The notes beneath the pieces are model-generated. The model ran no database searches. It saw only the letters and a program-made list of their open reading frames with translations, and was not told the DNA's origin. 64,000 nt of DNA from Atherinomorus stipes (taxonomy: Eukaryota; Chordata; Actinopteri; Atheriniformes; Atherinidae), in assembly GCA_023101725.1 (NCBI GenBank), contig JALJCO010012830.1, forward strand, positions 310,001-374,000. The letters are read 5' to 3'. This document shows positions 34,120 to 47,479 of the stretch, piece by piece; position 1 is the stretch's first letter, and each line of letters begins with the position of its first letter. The translations under genes were made by a program, and so were the position numbers.

Positions 34120-35185
34120 ATAGATGCTAAGTATGTCCAGATTTATCACCAGGGAAGGGCTAAAATATCGACTCAAAGTTTAACAGTTTGTTTAGTATTC
34201 CTTAGTTTTAAAAAGCTGTAATAACTTTCTGATGATGATTAAATTGTTGTCGCTAAATGAATCCTAACGTCCTTTTGATATCAGCTCACACTGTGTTAGT
34301 TCAGTTCTGATGTTCACTTCTCAGGAAGCAGCTGCTGCTCAATTCTTCATTTTCTTTCCCTTTCCTTTTTTCTTTCTTTTTGATTCTCTCTTTTTTTAAC
34401 AGCCCAGCTTTTCCTTCTTGGGCAAAGATGGCTTTCTCCAGCCTCTTGTGTCTTTCCGATCATTTTATATAGATGCTACGCCAGGTTATGCAACCCAGCA
34501 CACCAGGTGCAGGTGTGGACTAAACCATTTACCATCTTTTTAAAGGGGTGAGATGGGCTTCAGAGAACCTTCATCATTACTGTAAATGGCAAATTAAGAG
34601 CAAACTGAAGCTGACTGGAGATTATATTTCCATGAAAATACTTTGATTTTATACATTAGTCTGATGTCTTCACACCTTATTCCTCACTGCTGGATGGTTA
34701 ACTCCGGTGTTAAGCCCTGAGATTATTCTGTGGCTCAGACTGCTTATACTGGGGCACCACAGTATGAGCTTGTCGTAGCGAAACTGAAGCAATGGAAACA
34801 CACAGACTATGTTGGACTGGGATGTTGACAAATGATGCTAAAGGCTTTCTTCTGCATTGATCTGCCTCATTGTTCCAGTTATTCAAGGTCCCCAGGAGGG
34901 GAATTCCTGTAGCTATGGGAACTGACAGACTCTTTATGTGGTATGATCAGATCAAAATTTGTCCTGTACAAATGCTGCAACTTTGTTGTGATTGCTCGTT
35001 TGGTTCAGTGTATGCTGGGAAGATTGTCAGGTGGGAATCATTAAAACAACACATCTTTTCCTGAACAATTTTCCTTGATCTCAGTGGAAAACATTTTGAG
35101 ATCAAGAGAAAAATGAAAGGGGAATTCTTCTTTGCATTCTTACCAGAATTTATATGTGTACTGCAAAGTAAAAATATCACCTCAT
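34120..35185. other. Non-coding stretch
   Basis: A pyrimidine-rich tract lies at about 34345-34405. No gene or repeat is recognised. Confidence 0.4.
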
Positions 35186-35395
35186 ACCATCCATTTACTT
35201 TATTCCCTTCTGGGCTGCAGGATCACTGTGGACTCATGGGATGAGAGGCCGGGCACACTGGACAGGTTTCCAGTTAACCACAGGGCTAATGCAGAGAGGC
35301 ATGTTAGCAATTTGAATCACAAACTCACCTAAGATGCATTTTAGGTCAAGTCAGTGGGAGGCAACTGAACATGCAAACTGCATAGAGCTTCTAGC
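35186..35395 (-). repeat. (ATGG)-tailed retroelement, reversed copy with longer body
   Basis: Reading the minus strand, the short tail (plus-strand 'ccatccattta' at the left edge) is preceded by blocks corresponding to 'gggctgcaggatcactgtgg', 'gatgagaggccgggcacac' and 'ggacaggtttccagttaacc' on the plus strand. Farther right, 'gaacatgcaaactgcatag' corresponds to the core seen at 19495-19640. It therefore links that core and the ATGG tail into one family. Confidence 0.55.
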
Positions 35396-35589
35396 TGAAA
35401 TTCAAAAGCAGTAGTGTGAACAAATGCACCACCTTGAATTATTTTCACACGAATCTCAACCAGTAAAACTAAATGAAACAGTCAATTATTGCTTTGATGT
35501 TGTTGTCAAAAGGAATAGTGAAACAGCATCAACACCTGTTCTTTCTTAAAAGATACCTCAGTACAGTATATCTGACTTAAAGGAGGTAA

Positions 35590-35760
35590 CAGAATGTGGC
35601 AACGTATGCAATAAGGGCCCAGGTGGGATTCAATCCCACAGACTCCCAGGTGAGAGTCAAGCACACTTACCAGTCAGCCAAAGGGACATCCCCTGGTAGC
35701 CAGGGCGCATGATCACTCACATGCATCGTGACAGGACCAACAACTGTCACCAGATGAAAC
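35590..35760 (-). mobile_element. tRNA-derived SINE, family S1, copy 3 (best preserved)
   Basis: On the minus strand the A box 'tggctgactgg' (35671-35681) and the B box 'ggattgaatcc' (35626-35636) are both intact, with 'gactctcacctgggagtc' between them forming a pairable arm with CTC in the loop. The flanking blocks match the other S1 copies. It lies about 80 bases from a TTAA miniature element. Confidence 0.75.
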
Positions 35761-35838
35761 ACTGGATGTTTTTTGGGTTTTTTTCACATTTAGAAAATTC
35801 AGCCCTCTCATGGTTGTCTCTTGGAAACTTCCAGGTCA

Positions 35839-36371
35839 TTAAAGGTAGAATCTGGAGTTTTCCTTCTGTAAATACACGCTAGACTTGTGAGTGAAATCCA
35901 TCTTGATCCGCACCTTTGGGCCTCTACTCTGGTGTGGCGGTGACTTTGTTTGCAACTGCCTCTCCCCCTGACTGTACTTTGTTTTTTTTCTCTATGTTTT
36001 GGTTCATTTGGGAAATTTCTGGGTGGAAATTTGCATACAGTATTCTGTACGTATATATCTCCAGCCAATGACAGAGATAAAGGCGTAGCACTCTGTGGGG
36101 ATAAACTCATCGACTGGAGTAGAAACCGGTCACTTAGGAAAAAAAAAAAATGGTGGATGCAGTGAAGAAAAGGAAGTACTCTGCGGTGAAAAAGAGCTTT
36201 AGATAGTGCCCGCATGAAAACCAGGGATAATATTGGTTTGGCTTTCATCCGCTTCGGAGCTTTGAGGGAGCGGCTTGGACTGAAGAGTGATGCAGCCTTT
36301 AGCCCGAAGGGAGGGGCTCTCAGTTTGAATAGTTTTTACAAACAGAAACCAGGAAAAACTCCAGATTTTAG
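35839..36371 (+). mobile_element. TTAA-flanked miniature element, family T1, copy B (divergent subfamily)
   Basis: A left TTAA is at 35839-35842. The termini are 'aggtagaatctggagtttt' and, inverted, 'ctaaaatctggagttttt'; the last bases and the right TTAA are eroded. Internal blocks such as 'tttgggcctctactc', 'ttctgggtgga' and 'agccaatgacag' match the other T1 copies. Unlike them it retains an ATG at about 36150 that starts MVDAVKKRKYSAVKKS. It also keeps a readable segment from 36214, KTRDNIGLAFIRF followed by GALRERLGLKSDAA, in another frame. About 18 bases present here (AAGTACTCTGCGGTGAAA) are missing from copies A and C, so B is nearer the coding ancestor. Confidence 0.8.
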
Positions 36372-38105
<1,734 letters not shown>

Positions 38106-40939
38106 TATAATAACAGGTAAGCTGCTATTTTTAGAGTAATTACTCTTTTTTTTGTTTTTGTTATTTTTTTGTGTTTTACTGGCAGGGCAGTGAGAATGAG
38201 GAGAAAACTAGTTCTGAGCTGAACATTCATGCACCCCAACCACTCAGCCATCAGGTTGACCTGTCAAGTAGACCTGTAAATGCTTCCTTAAGTGTGCTTC
38301 CCGCTATACTCTACAGAAACAGTCCCTGAATAGTAAACTTTTCTGGGAGTTACTGCAGAGAAAGTTTAATATTTAATATCTTTGCAATGCACATAAAGCA
38401 GGGTGCTTTTCAAAATCCTGATGATGATGTCACTCAGCATACTTTACCCTCTTTATTTGTTGCATTTGTCATAAAATATACCCTGTAAACTGTATTATTG
38501 CTAAATTTATGGATATTAGTGACTCCTGTACATTTTATTAATTGATTGAAACGACATTGATTGAAACGACCTCAGAAATGACATCACATTTATTTTTTAT
38601 TTGTGATGTAGCCAAACATTTTTGGAGTGACCTTGAATCTTAGTTTTTCTATTCAACTAAAATTGTACACACATTTACTCTCAAGGATGCTGTCTGTTAT
38701 AACAGTAACTCTGAACATTGTAACTTTGAACATATGCTGTATTTTATTATCGTATATGCTAAGTTTTTCATTCATGAACAAAATTGTGTAAACTCAGCAC
38801 CTCATATTTCTGTTAGAGCTGATTTCTCTGATTGCATCCCTCAAACTGATTAAAAATAAAGAGTAATATGTTTCTTGGTAGTTATGAAAAATACTTTCCT
38901 GAAACCTCTTAATGATATTCGATTATTTATTCTTTCTTTTAATATTCTGTCATTTATTTTGTTTTATCGTTCATCCCCTTTGTCCTTTTATTTATTTTAT
39001 ATTATTCTAATTTATATTTTTATCTTAATATATGCATCTTTATTAATCTTAATTATTGTGTAATTATCTTACAACAGACTTTATACATTACATCTCCTCA
39101 TTGCTTTTGATATGCTGTCCCTTCATGCAAAACCTGCTTGTTTTGCACATTTGTTTGATAAAGTTTTAAAAAAGTTGCATTTGTACTGCATCAAGAAAGA
39201 TTCACAAGTTCAAATTTTGCTTTAATAGTCTGTTGCTCGCTGATCCAACAGGCAGTGTTGAAATTATGCAAATTTATTCATAACATTAGCATGATAAATT
39301 AGGAACAAAATGAAGCAGCAACACTTGAATTATTAAGATTATGAAAAATTATAATGAATGCTTTGCTCTTGATGTGACTTGTTTTGCTGATAAACAAAGG
39401 CCTCTAATTACCAGAGAAACATCTGGGGACTTTGGTAACCTTCATTAATCTGGCCCAATCCCACCATTCATCTCCCAGCAGAACCTCACATTAAAGGATA
39501 AATGCACCAGTGGCACTGTGAGGGCCTTGCAAGTTATCAGACGGTGGTAGCTTTCTGGCATCTTCCCACACCTCAGGGATATCAGGGATAACTTCCTTCA
39601 GCTGGTGGCAGAGCTCATTGCTTCTGAGTGTTAATTGTCAGATAGTAAACACTGATTACAAGTCAATTAGCTGCAGCTTCAAACTCAGTGCGCCAGTTTC
39701 ACTCTCCAAATACAGGTGATGTGAGGAATTTTGCAGGAAAAAAATGGACATCTTTATGGATTTCTGTGTTATTCCCAAAGGTGAGAGCACTTTGAGTTCA
39801 TCTCAGACATGATAATAAATGTCATATTCAACTTGGCCTTGCACCACATATATTCTATAGCCTTTTTTTCCTACAGTCCAAGCCCATTTATCCCGGTCTT
39901 CCAAAACTCTGAATTGACTACCTTGTAACCTCACAAATTCATCCATCACATTTTGCATATTTCTGTGTGTTTAATAGTTTTTCATTCTTTTCTGAAGGTC
40001 ACTATGTGCATGTCTCTCTTTGCACAATGGTTCTGTTTGTACCTTCCTCTCATCCCTTGTATGGGATCACAGCAAAGAGCAGCAAAGTGGATCTCTCCTA
40101 TGACCAGCGGCTGCCAGAAAACCTGGCCCAAATCGGGAAAAGAGATCTGGGATGCGGGGCTGGATCAGACTCAGGGTGATTGAGGGCTGCAGACAGGAGT
40201 GTGCATGTGTGTAAAGGAGGTGATGGAGGATTTTGGATTGGTAGTGTGCAGAGTTAGGAGATGTGCTGATGTCAGATGCATTTGTACGTGTGTGTATGTG
40301 TGCTTTTATAAGTGTGTGCACTGTTCCCTCTCTGACCTGCAGGATGAGTAGGGGGAGACTCCTGCTGATTAATGGGCCTGTCGGGTCTCCCATGGTGGCA
40401 CGTTTCCAAACTAAATTTGGCCACTGCTGGCTTGCAGGGTCATGCGCAGGCAATGGAGACATTAGGGAGGGCCGGCCTCACAGCAGCATCTCCTGAACGC
40501 CGCTGCACCTCAACACCAGGAGTACCTGGAACACACTGTGACAGGTCATCTCACTGAACTGTAAAAAAAGGAAACTTTTTTTTATTATTTGCTTGGCTTT
40601 TTTTCCCTGAAATGTCATCAAAAATAACTCCTACAAGGCGCCATTTAATTCCAAATAACCCAAAATAACCTTCACGAGATCCTCAAAAAGTACTTGGACT
40701 TGTCATTACAGAAATGTGTAATCATTGTTGAAATTTACTTTGTATCATTTTATGAAATTAACATATTTCTTTCTTCCTTGCAGATATGAGAAAATGAATG
40801 CAACATGTTTTACATATTAGATAAAAGTATTTTTAATGGTAATTATAACCTCAGTAACATCAGTGACGCCATAATACAGAAATACTGTATGAAAAATGAC
40901 GTATACGCTGACTGCTACCGTAAGATTCGGGAGGATAAG
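38106..40939. other. Non-coding stretch, AT-rich then mixed
   Basis: The 38110-39360 part is strongly AT-rich. The 39390-39720 part has even composition and lacks repeats. No gene is recognised. The final ~150 bases may contain the lost 5' end of the Tc1-like relic that follows. Confidence 0.4.
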
Positions 40940-42457
40940 TCCCAGCCAGGTGTTGCTAATTAAATACTAGGTATTAACGGATCTCCAGCAGGTGTGACTG
41001 CCTCCACAAGAACAGGTTTGAACAGTTGACCAGGCAGGAGCATTCAAGTGTGTGTTACCACAATGTCAAGTATAGGAAAGACTGCAGAAAAAAAAGTTGC
41101 TGCCCATCAATCAGTTTTCAAATAATTTCCAAACAACTTGGAGTCCAACTATCAAGCGGAAAATATTCACTGCAGCAGCTAATCTATCCAGGAGTGGATA
41201 ACCAAACAAGGTCAACCCGGAATCAGACCATAGACCAGCAAAAACCCAAAAGTTACATCTCAGACTATAAAGGCCCCAGTTAGGATGTTAAAAATTAAGG
41301 TTTATGATAGTACACTTACAAAAAGACTAAACAAGAATGGCTTGTTTGGAAATTTGCTATATGGAAACTTCTTTCCGAAAAAATACAAAAAAAAAAAAAA
41401 AACGACAGCTCAGCTTAAGTTAGCAAAGCGGAGTCTGAGCAAGCTACCAGACTTCTAGGACAATGTCCCGTTGGAGGGCCGGACAAAAGGGGAGATGCTT
41501 GACTATAATATACAGCAAACACCTCTACCATCAGTCAAGCACAGTGGTGGAGAGGTGATGTTTTGAGCTTGTTTATTTATCTCATTATTTATCTTTTATT
41601 CAAAGGTAGAGTCCGATGTTTCCCCCCTGAAAATAAACGTTAGACTTGTGCAAGTGGAAATCCATCTCAAACTGCGCCTTTGGTCCTCTACTCGCGTGCC
41701 GTCGGCTTTGTTTTGTTGTGTCCAGGACGTTTCTGGGTGGAGATTTCTGTTTATATCACCAGCCAATGACAGAACTAAGGACATGACGCTGTGTGGAAAT
41801 AAGCTCATTACTGGAGCAGATGCCAGTCACTCGAACTCTCGAAGGAAAAAGAAAGAAAGAATAAACGGCGGATGCACCGAAGAAAAGGTAAGAGCTTTAG
41901 ATAATTGCAAGTTGGAAAACCAGGGTTAATATTAGTTTGGCTTTTACCCGCTTCTGAGCTCTGAAGGAGAGGCTTGAAGCTGAATAGTTTGAAGAACGAG
42001 GTGGCCATTAGCCTGAGAGGGAGGGGCGCTAAGTTTGAATGCTGCTGTTTGCAAACAGAAACGGTGGCGGGACTTCGGACTCTACCTTTAAACACAAACC
42101 ATGACAACATATAACACAAGGAAAACAAAACAGTCTAAGAGTGAGAGGACAACTGTGAAGAGATGGTGTGGAAGTGTGATGAGTGGAGCTACAGTATCTT
42201 CTCCCGAAGCTAGTGTGATATAAAATAGCAACATCATACAAGAATCATACAAACTCTTGGGATGTGCTTTGGTTTTGAAATTTTGCCTCTGCATTTTGGC
42301 TATTTTTTTTTCCTTTTCCTTTTTAATGAATAGTGACAGTGTTGTTGTTTATTACATTTATCTAAATTTATACAGATTAAGACAGATTTATTTTATTTCC
42401 TGATATGGAAAACCCCGAATTAAAAGAGGGTGTACTTACTTCTTCAGGTCTACTGTA
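40940..42457 (+). pseudogene. Tc1-like element relic interrupted by a TTAA element
   Basis: The 5' part contains 'ggtgtgactgcctccac', 'ttcaagtgtgtgttacc' and an ATG at about 41063 that starts a heavily frameshifted transposase. The segments 'gttgctgcccatcaatca', 'catttccaa'-like and 'aaaagttacatctcagac' follow the order of a known fish Tc1 family, up to 'agcacagtggtggagaggtg' and 'ttgagcttgttta' near 41537-41577, the GGGSVMVWACF region. A TTAA miniature element then intervenes. The second and third catalytic residues are missing. The 3' untranslated part resumes at about 42285 ('gcattttggct', 'gtgttgttgtttatta') and ends in 'agagggtgtacttactt' and TACTGTA at 42451-42457, the right inverted repeat. 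The left inverted repeat is not found. Dead element. Confidence 0.65.
41600..42091 (+). mobile_element. TTAA-flanked miniature element, family T1, copy C
   Basis: The left flank is TCAA (41600-41603, one change from TTAA) and the right flank is TTAA (42088-42091). The termini are 'aggtagagtccgatgttt' and, inverted, 'aggtagagtccgaagtcc'. The interior has the same blocks as copy A, including the ACGGCGGATGCACCGAAG start region near 41865 and a decayed KTRVNISLAFTRF frame near 41916-41954 that then meets a stop. It lies within the Tc1-like relic and is therefore younger than that element. Confidence 0.85.
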
Positions 42458-42824
42458 TACTTTGTGGTATCTTTAAACCAAATCTGAGAACAGATAAATA
42501 ACATCGGGAGTGTAGTATTAAGGCTGACTCAAAGGGAAAAGCTATGCTGTGTCAAAAAGAAAAATAAACCTCTTTAAGCATCTAAGGATTTCATGTTGTT
42601 TGAGTAATCTGCATAGAGACGCAAATGTTTACAAATGTAGTTTCATGGAATTTGACAGAGGAAGTGACTACAAAACCTCAGGGGTATAATTATTTGGTGA
42701 GGTTTACGCGTGCTGCTACATTGCATCACTGCATTTAGCACTAGTTACTACTTACCATTGTTATTTGATACCTACAAAAAGAAATTTCACAGCACTTCAT
42801 AACTGAAGACACAAAGGAACAACC

Positions 42825-42955
42825 TGCAGCCCTGTAATGGATGGTGACCTGTCCAGGGGGAGTACTCTGCCTCTCATCTGGTAATAGCTGGGATAGATAC
42901 GACACGGGAGTAAGCAAGTATGGAATATAGAAAATGAATAGATGAATGAAAAGGC
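42825..42955 (+). repeat. 3' end of an (ATGG)-tailed retroelement, copy 3
   Basis: 'atggatggtgacctgtccag', 'gagtactctgcctctcat', 'agctgggatagata' and a GAATAGATGAATGAA tail repeat the block order of the copies at 1075 and 17440, with more divergence. Confidence 0.5.
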
Positions 42956-43660
42956 TTTCTTTCATTTCTTTTCATATACCAGGACTGACTGTTTTTTGAC
43001 AGTTCTTGACTTGATCTTTTTAAACCAGTCTTCAGATGCAAAGTGCCTCGAAAAAAAGGATGTGGCAGTAAAACCAAAGCCTGGACAAAAGGATATTAAG
43101 TCCTTGAAATGGCCTCCTTGGCATTTGCAGCAGGTTACTCTGCTCTTAGAAAATACTTTTGTTAAAAAAAAAAAAAGCTCTAGTTTGGTATCTCTTATTT
43201 AACCGGCAGAGGTCATCTGAGACAAAAAAAATTAATGTTCTCTGGCAGTGACAGTGTCTCACACCCCCAAATGATATCTGAAAAAGTGGAAAGGAAGAGC
43301 ATAAATGGATAAGAAGAGGGTAGTGGATGGACAGGAAACAATGGATGGATGGATGGATGCATAGATTTCATAGTCTGAACCTGGTGTAAGAACGCTGCCA
43401 GATCATTGGAGGTGCATTTGTGGAACCAGTTTCCAAAATTTGCAAATGTGAGCACTTGTCCTTTGGTTGCTCTATTAGGTCACAGTGCAGGTGTTTGGAG
43501 GCTATTGGTCATGGCGTTCCTCCCTAATATGAGTAAGACTGCACTTGTTTTTATGCTCATAAATGTTTTAATACCCAAATATAAGAAAAAAAATGTATAA
43601 TTGAAGTTGAAAAATCCCAGCATTTATATTTAAGTTAGTTTGGATGCTACATACTACAGA

Positions 43661-43695
43661 GAAATGATGAACAGAGATGCTCTGTTCATCATTTC
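43661..43695. other. Perfect 16-bp inverted repeat with 3-nt loop
   Basis: GAAATGATGAACAGAG at 43661-43676 pairs perfectly with 43680-43695 across the loop ATG. The near absence of a spacer suggests a palindromic duplication formed during replication rather than a transposon. Confidence 0.9.
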
Positions 43696-46600
43696 ATTGA
43701 GATTAAGTGTAAAGCTTCACGACCGTATCTTTGAAAATGATTCATTGTGACACATGCAGCCCGTCCCAGTGACCATCAGTCATCACGCCTTGTTGTGGCA
43801 GATGCAGTTTGTATACCTCAGCTTCCTCAGGGCAACATTGTTATGACCACTTTGTGAGCAATCAAACAAGCTGAATGTTTGTGAGTACCTGGTGGCAGCT
43901 TTCTGAAAAAGGAAAGCGGGCCTTTGATGTTATTGGTTCATCATCTTCAAGATGAACAGTGGTGATACACAGGAAGACAAACCTTTCCACATAGGAGCAA
44001 ATTAATGGTCGTCATGATCCCAAAGGCGTCATGAATTTGCATTTTGTCTTATTTCATCACTAATCCATACTGAAGGAAGAAGCAGTGCTGTTGAACTGTA
44101 GATATAACCAGCAGCATCCCACTCAATACCACATCCATCCCCCACAATGACATTTCCTCGTCCATCTCACAGCGCAATCAGCACTATCCATTATGTATTC
44201 GCTACTAGGTAACAAGCACAACTTGACCAATTACAGACACAATGGTAGGTGCTGCAGCTCATTTTTCTCTGTGTTTTTGCCAGCGCTGTCATGGCGACCT
44301 CTACAACGGACGGGCGTCAAGACTGGTTGGGAGGTCACCCAAGGTGGGCAATGTGAGTACATAATTACAGCTTGGGAACATTTGCCCTTTGCAAATTGTA
44401 TGAAATGCATAGTGGCTAATTGGGCCACTTTGGCATTTGTGGAGTTCATGAGGTCATCTTTTATGTGGCGGCCATTATCACTAAAGTGATAAGAGTGATA
44501 GGCCCACTCAGCTCTCTCTGGTTCTTTTGCTGTATCCATAGAAATTACCGGGACTGGGTCAAGTTGTGGAAGACATTAGTCATGCAGGTCATAAAACAAC
44601 GCTTTTTATGTCCAAAAAAGGCTCTTTTGCTTTCGGTAAAATGTTCTTCTTTAAAACAGATTAATCATTATCTGTTTAGATATGAACAAGAAGGGAAAAA
44701 GCAAAGTAAACACATTGTGTTCATCTGATTGGAGCATTCAGAGATCTTTGCCAGCCACATTCCCATTTTTTTAAAGCCAAAAATAGATTTCTCATGCATT
44801 TCTCACCTATTTCTTTTTGAAAACAAATTTTAATTTTTCTCACTCCAAAAGAGAGATCAAATTCATCAAATTCTAATTTAGCTGGTCTAACTATAAGTCC
44901 ACATTTGTTATAGTGGGATCACAATTATAATCTATATATACTGTGCTCATACAAGCCAATGAATAAAAATAGTCCAGCTAAGGGCGGAAAGAACTACAAA
45001 TATCTCTGTGAGACCAAGATAATAATTCCAAGACAGAGTTCTTGAAAAGACAGATAACACATATTTTCCTAAAAACTCTTCATACTTGGAATCCTCATTA
45101 ACCTTTTGATGCATAGTTTTTGTCACAGGGTGAACAAGCAGGTGCTGCCAGAAACTGGACTTCTGCCCACTAGCTTGGTTTTAGCATGGTTTTTATGCTG
45201 TGGACCGGGAAAAGGCCTACGGCCAGAGGTACGGCCACTGAGAGGAGTGGCTGCCCGGGCTAGAGAAGTGGCTGTGGCATCCCAGGATGGCGAGATAAGT
45301 CCGGCCACCACGTACAGGACGGAGCCACAGCCCAAGGAGATGCCAGCCTCTGCAAGTCCTTTTAGCATTTTTTCAGTCTTTTTTATTATTATTTTATTAC
45401 TTTGAACATTTTTTTATTTATTACTTTTTTTCATTTGGGCATTTAATACAGTATTTTAGTACTTTTATTTACTTTATTTCTTAAATTAAGTTTTTATATT
45501 TTTTAATCACTACCTGCTGATGATGGCCTCTCTTTCCCCTCCTCGCAGTCACCGGTATCGGAAAAGGACCACCCTTGACATTTCCACTTCAGTGGACAAA
45601 GGCTAAAGGCTTTTCTTTAACATATGCATGGGTGTGCATGGATGGTATATTTGCAAAGTGGCTACTTCATGAGACATTAGTGAGCCATCAAAAACACTAC
45701 CACTCTCTGTAGAATAAATAGATTTATTAGACAATTTAACATATAATAGCTGTGTTTTTATAGAATTGATATATGACAACATACTATATAGATAAAAGAA
45801 ATAAACTTAATGAAATGTCAAATAACATTCAGAATACAAAAAAGATCACCATCAGTAGACGTAAAATAATGTATATGAAAAAATGTGGCAGTGGTTTTTA
45901 ATAATTCATGCCTTGGAGGGGTAAGGAGCCCTTGGGTATCTATGGTGACAAAACTACTCACCTTCCATCAGCTCACTTCATCCAGCAAGCAAACTAAAAG
46001 CATATTTTCCTCATTTAAATCTCCCCATCTCTCTAACATTGAACTCCTGCCTCTCAACTGACACCTCCCAGTTCACAGTGAGGCAGGAATGTCCTAAATC
46101 CTCCTCAGGTGGGGGAGTTCGCCCGCCAGCCATCAGAGGACTCCATTCTCATTCAGACTGATAAATCTCTCCAATTGTATCCACACCCCTACATTAAGTA
46201 AAGGTAGCGCCATCTGCTTCCTATTAATTCCCCAACAGGCGACTTATCACCTCAACCCTGGTGACCCCAAGTGCCTCCTACATCCTCCCTGGTCCTCTGC
46301 TTCTCTTGCTCCCCCCTGTCCTCCCTCATTCCTGGACCCTATTCATCTCATCTGCAGCATGTTTTATACACCACAGTTGAAGAGGTTTGTTGACATTTCA
46401 TTTTACCTTGCCTTAAAATATGGAATAATATACACACAGACAGATGCATGTGGTATAACCTTTTACTAACCGCCATACCCTGTTGCACTCACATGCCCTC
46501 CTTTTGTCCTGTGGCGGGGGTTTGGTGGACAAGTCTGGTCCTCTAGGTCAATAGCAAATGAGAAGCAGAGCTTTAGGATTAAGGAGGAGATAGCTGAGGG

Positions 46601-46788
46601 TTCAGGAGCCTTTCCCTGGCTTTGATTAGCTCCCTTACTTGATTAAATGCCCATCGTCAGGGAAAAAAGATGAAAATTGGATGAGGGGAAAGAAGAGAGT
46701 AGAAGGGAGAGACAGAGTCAGGGCCATTTGTTTTCTCAGCTGGGGCCAGTTCAAGTGGTTGTCTTTTAGAGCCCTCTGGCCCAGGTTC

Positions 46789-46801
46789 ACACACACACAC
46801 A

Positions 46802-46832
<31 letters not shown>

Positions 46833-46836
46833 CACC
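46789..46836. repeat. (CA)n microsatellite
   Basis: A CA array of about 47 bases with one CC interruption near 46808. Confidence 0.95.
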
Positions 46837-47160
46837 CATGCATGTAGAGGCACTGCACACTAGCACACTGAAACACACTGAGATTAATATAAATGTCCTG
46901 AGGGAGGACAGAATAAGTCAGAAGGTTGGCTGTAGCAAAAGCACCACCTCACTCTCTAAGTTTCCACTCCTATTCCTCACTCACTTGTTTACCCCTCATC
47001 TCTCCCTCTTTTTCCCCCCACTGTACTCTCTCCCAGTCTGGTCTGTCAGGGTAACCTGACTCCGGCGGCTTCTGACACGATCCAGACCGCTCATAGCCCC
47101 TGCCCAACACTTTCACCACCAGAGCCAGACAGTAAAACAACCAGATTACTACCACATGTT
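46837..47160. other. Non-coding gap
   Basis: Pyrimidine-rich unique sequence with no recognisable feature, ending in the T run at about 47177-47200. Confidence 0.4.
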
Positions 47161-47280
47161 TCCCCCTCTGTCTCTTTCTTTTTTTTTTTTTTTTTTTTTT
47201 GCCTGATGAAGACCTGGTAGGGTCGGAACATTGCCTCTTTTCAGTCCAATAAAATCTTTGGGAGCTGTAATTCAATGTGT
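47161..47280 (+). mobile_element. Retroelement end with hammerhead-ribozyme-like core
   Basis: After a poly-T run, CTGATGA at 47203-47209 is followed by GACC (47211-47214), a six-base loop, GGTC (47221-47224) and GGAAC (47225-47229). The intact hammerhead core is CTGATGA, stem II, GAAA; here one base of GAAAC is changed. The following 'agtccaataaaatctttggg' and 'aattcaatgtgtggac' resemble the 3' part of elements in which such motifs occur. Penelope-like retroelements are known to carry minimal hammerhead ribozymes in their terminal repeats. Assignment to that group is an inference. Confidence 0.45.
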
Positions 47281-47431
47281 GGACACCACTTTTCTTTTTC
47301 CTTCTTTTTCTCTCTCTCCTTTATAAACATACTTCTTGCTGTTGGCAAGCATCCTCCACCTCCACCACTGCTGGCTGGGCTCAGTCACAGGTCTCACCAA
47401 AGATCCCAGAGAGGGGTAAACTGACCCAAAC

Positions 47432-47436
47432 TGTGT

Positions 47437-47467
<31 letters not shown>

Positions 47468-47479
47468 GGGGGGGGGGGG
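47432..47479. repeat. (TG)n passing into a 30-base poly-G run
   Basis: About nine TG units run directly into G30 (about 47450-47479). The run should form G-quadruplexes and is a likely place for assembly or sequencing length error. Confidence 0.95.

Larger units (their letters stand above)
42458..46788. other. Long, mostly unique non-coding stretch
   Basis: It contains the (ATGG)-tailed fragment at 42825-42955, an ATGG run at 43341-43360, the hairpin at 43661-43695, and a GC-richer block at about 45120-45360. The frame through that block (45106-45405) resembles nothing known. The remainder is unrecognised. Confidence 0.4.

Noticed and set aside
10930..35681. A- and B-box pairs that could mark tRNA genes
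   Set aside because: The sequences recur with shared non-tRNA flanks and the cloverleaf arms do not pair fully, so they are SINE heads rather than tRNA genes.
45106..45405. A 99-residue frame in a GC-richer block, with an overlapping minus-strand frame
   Set aside because: Both strands are open because the block is GC-rich. The product ends in a run of hydrophobics from AT-rich sequence and resembles nothing known.
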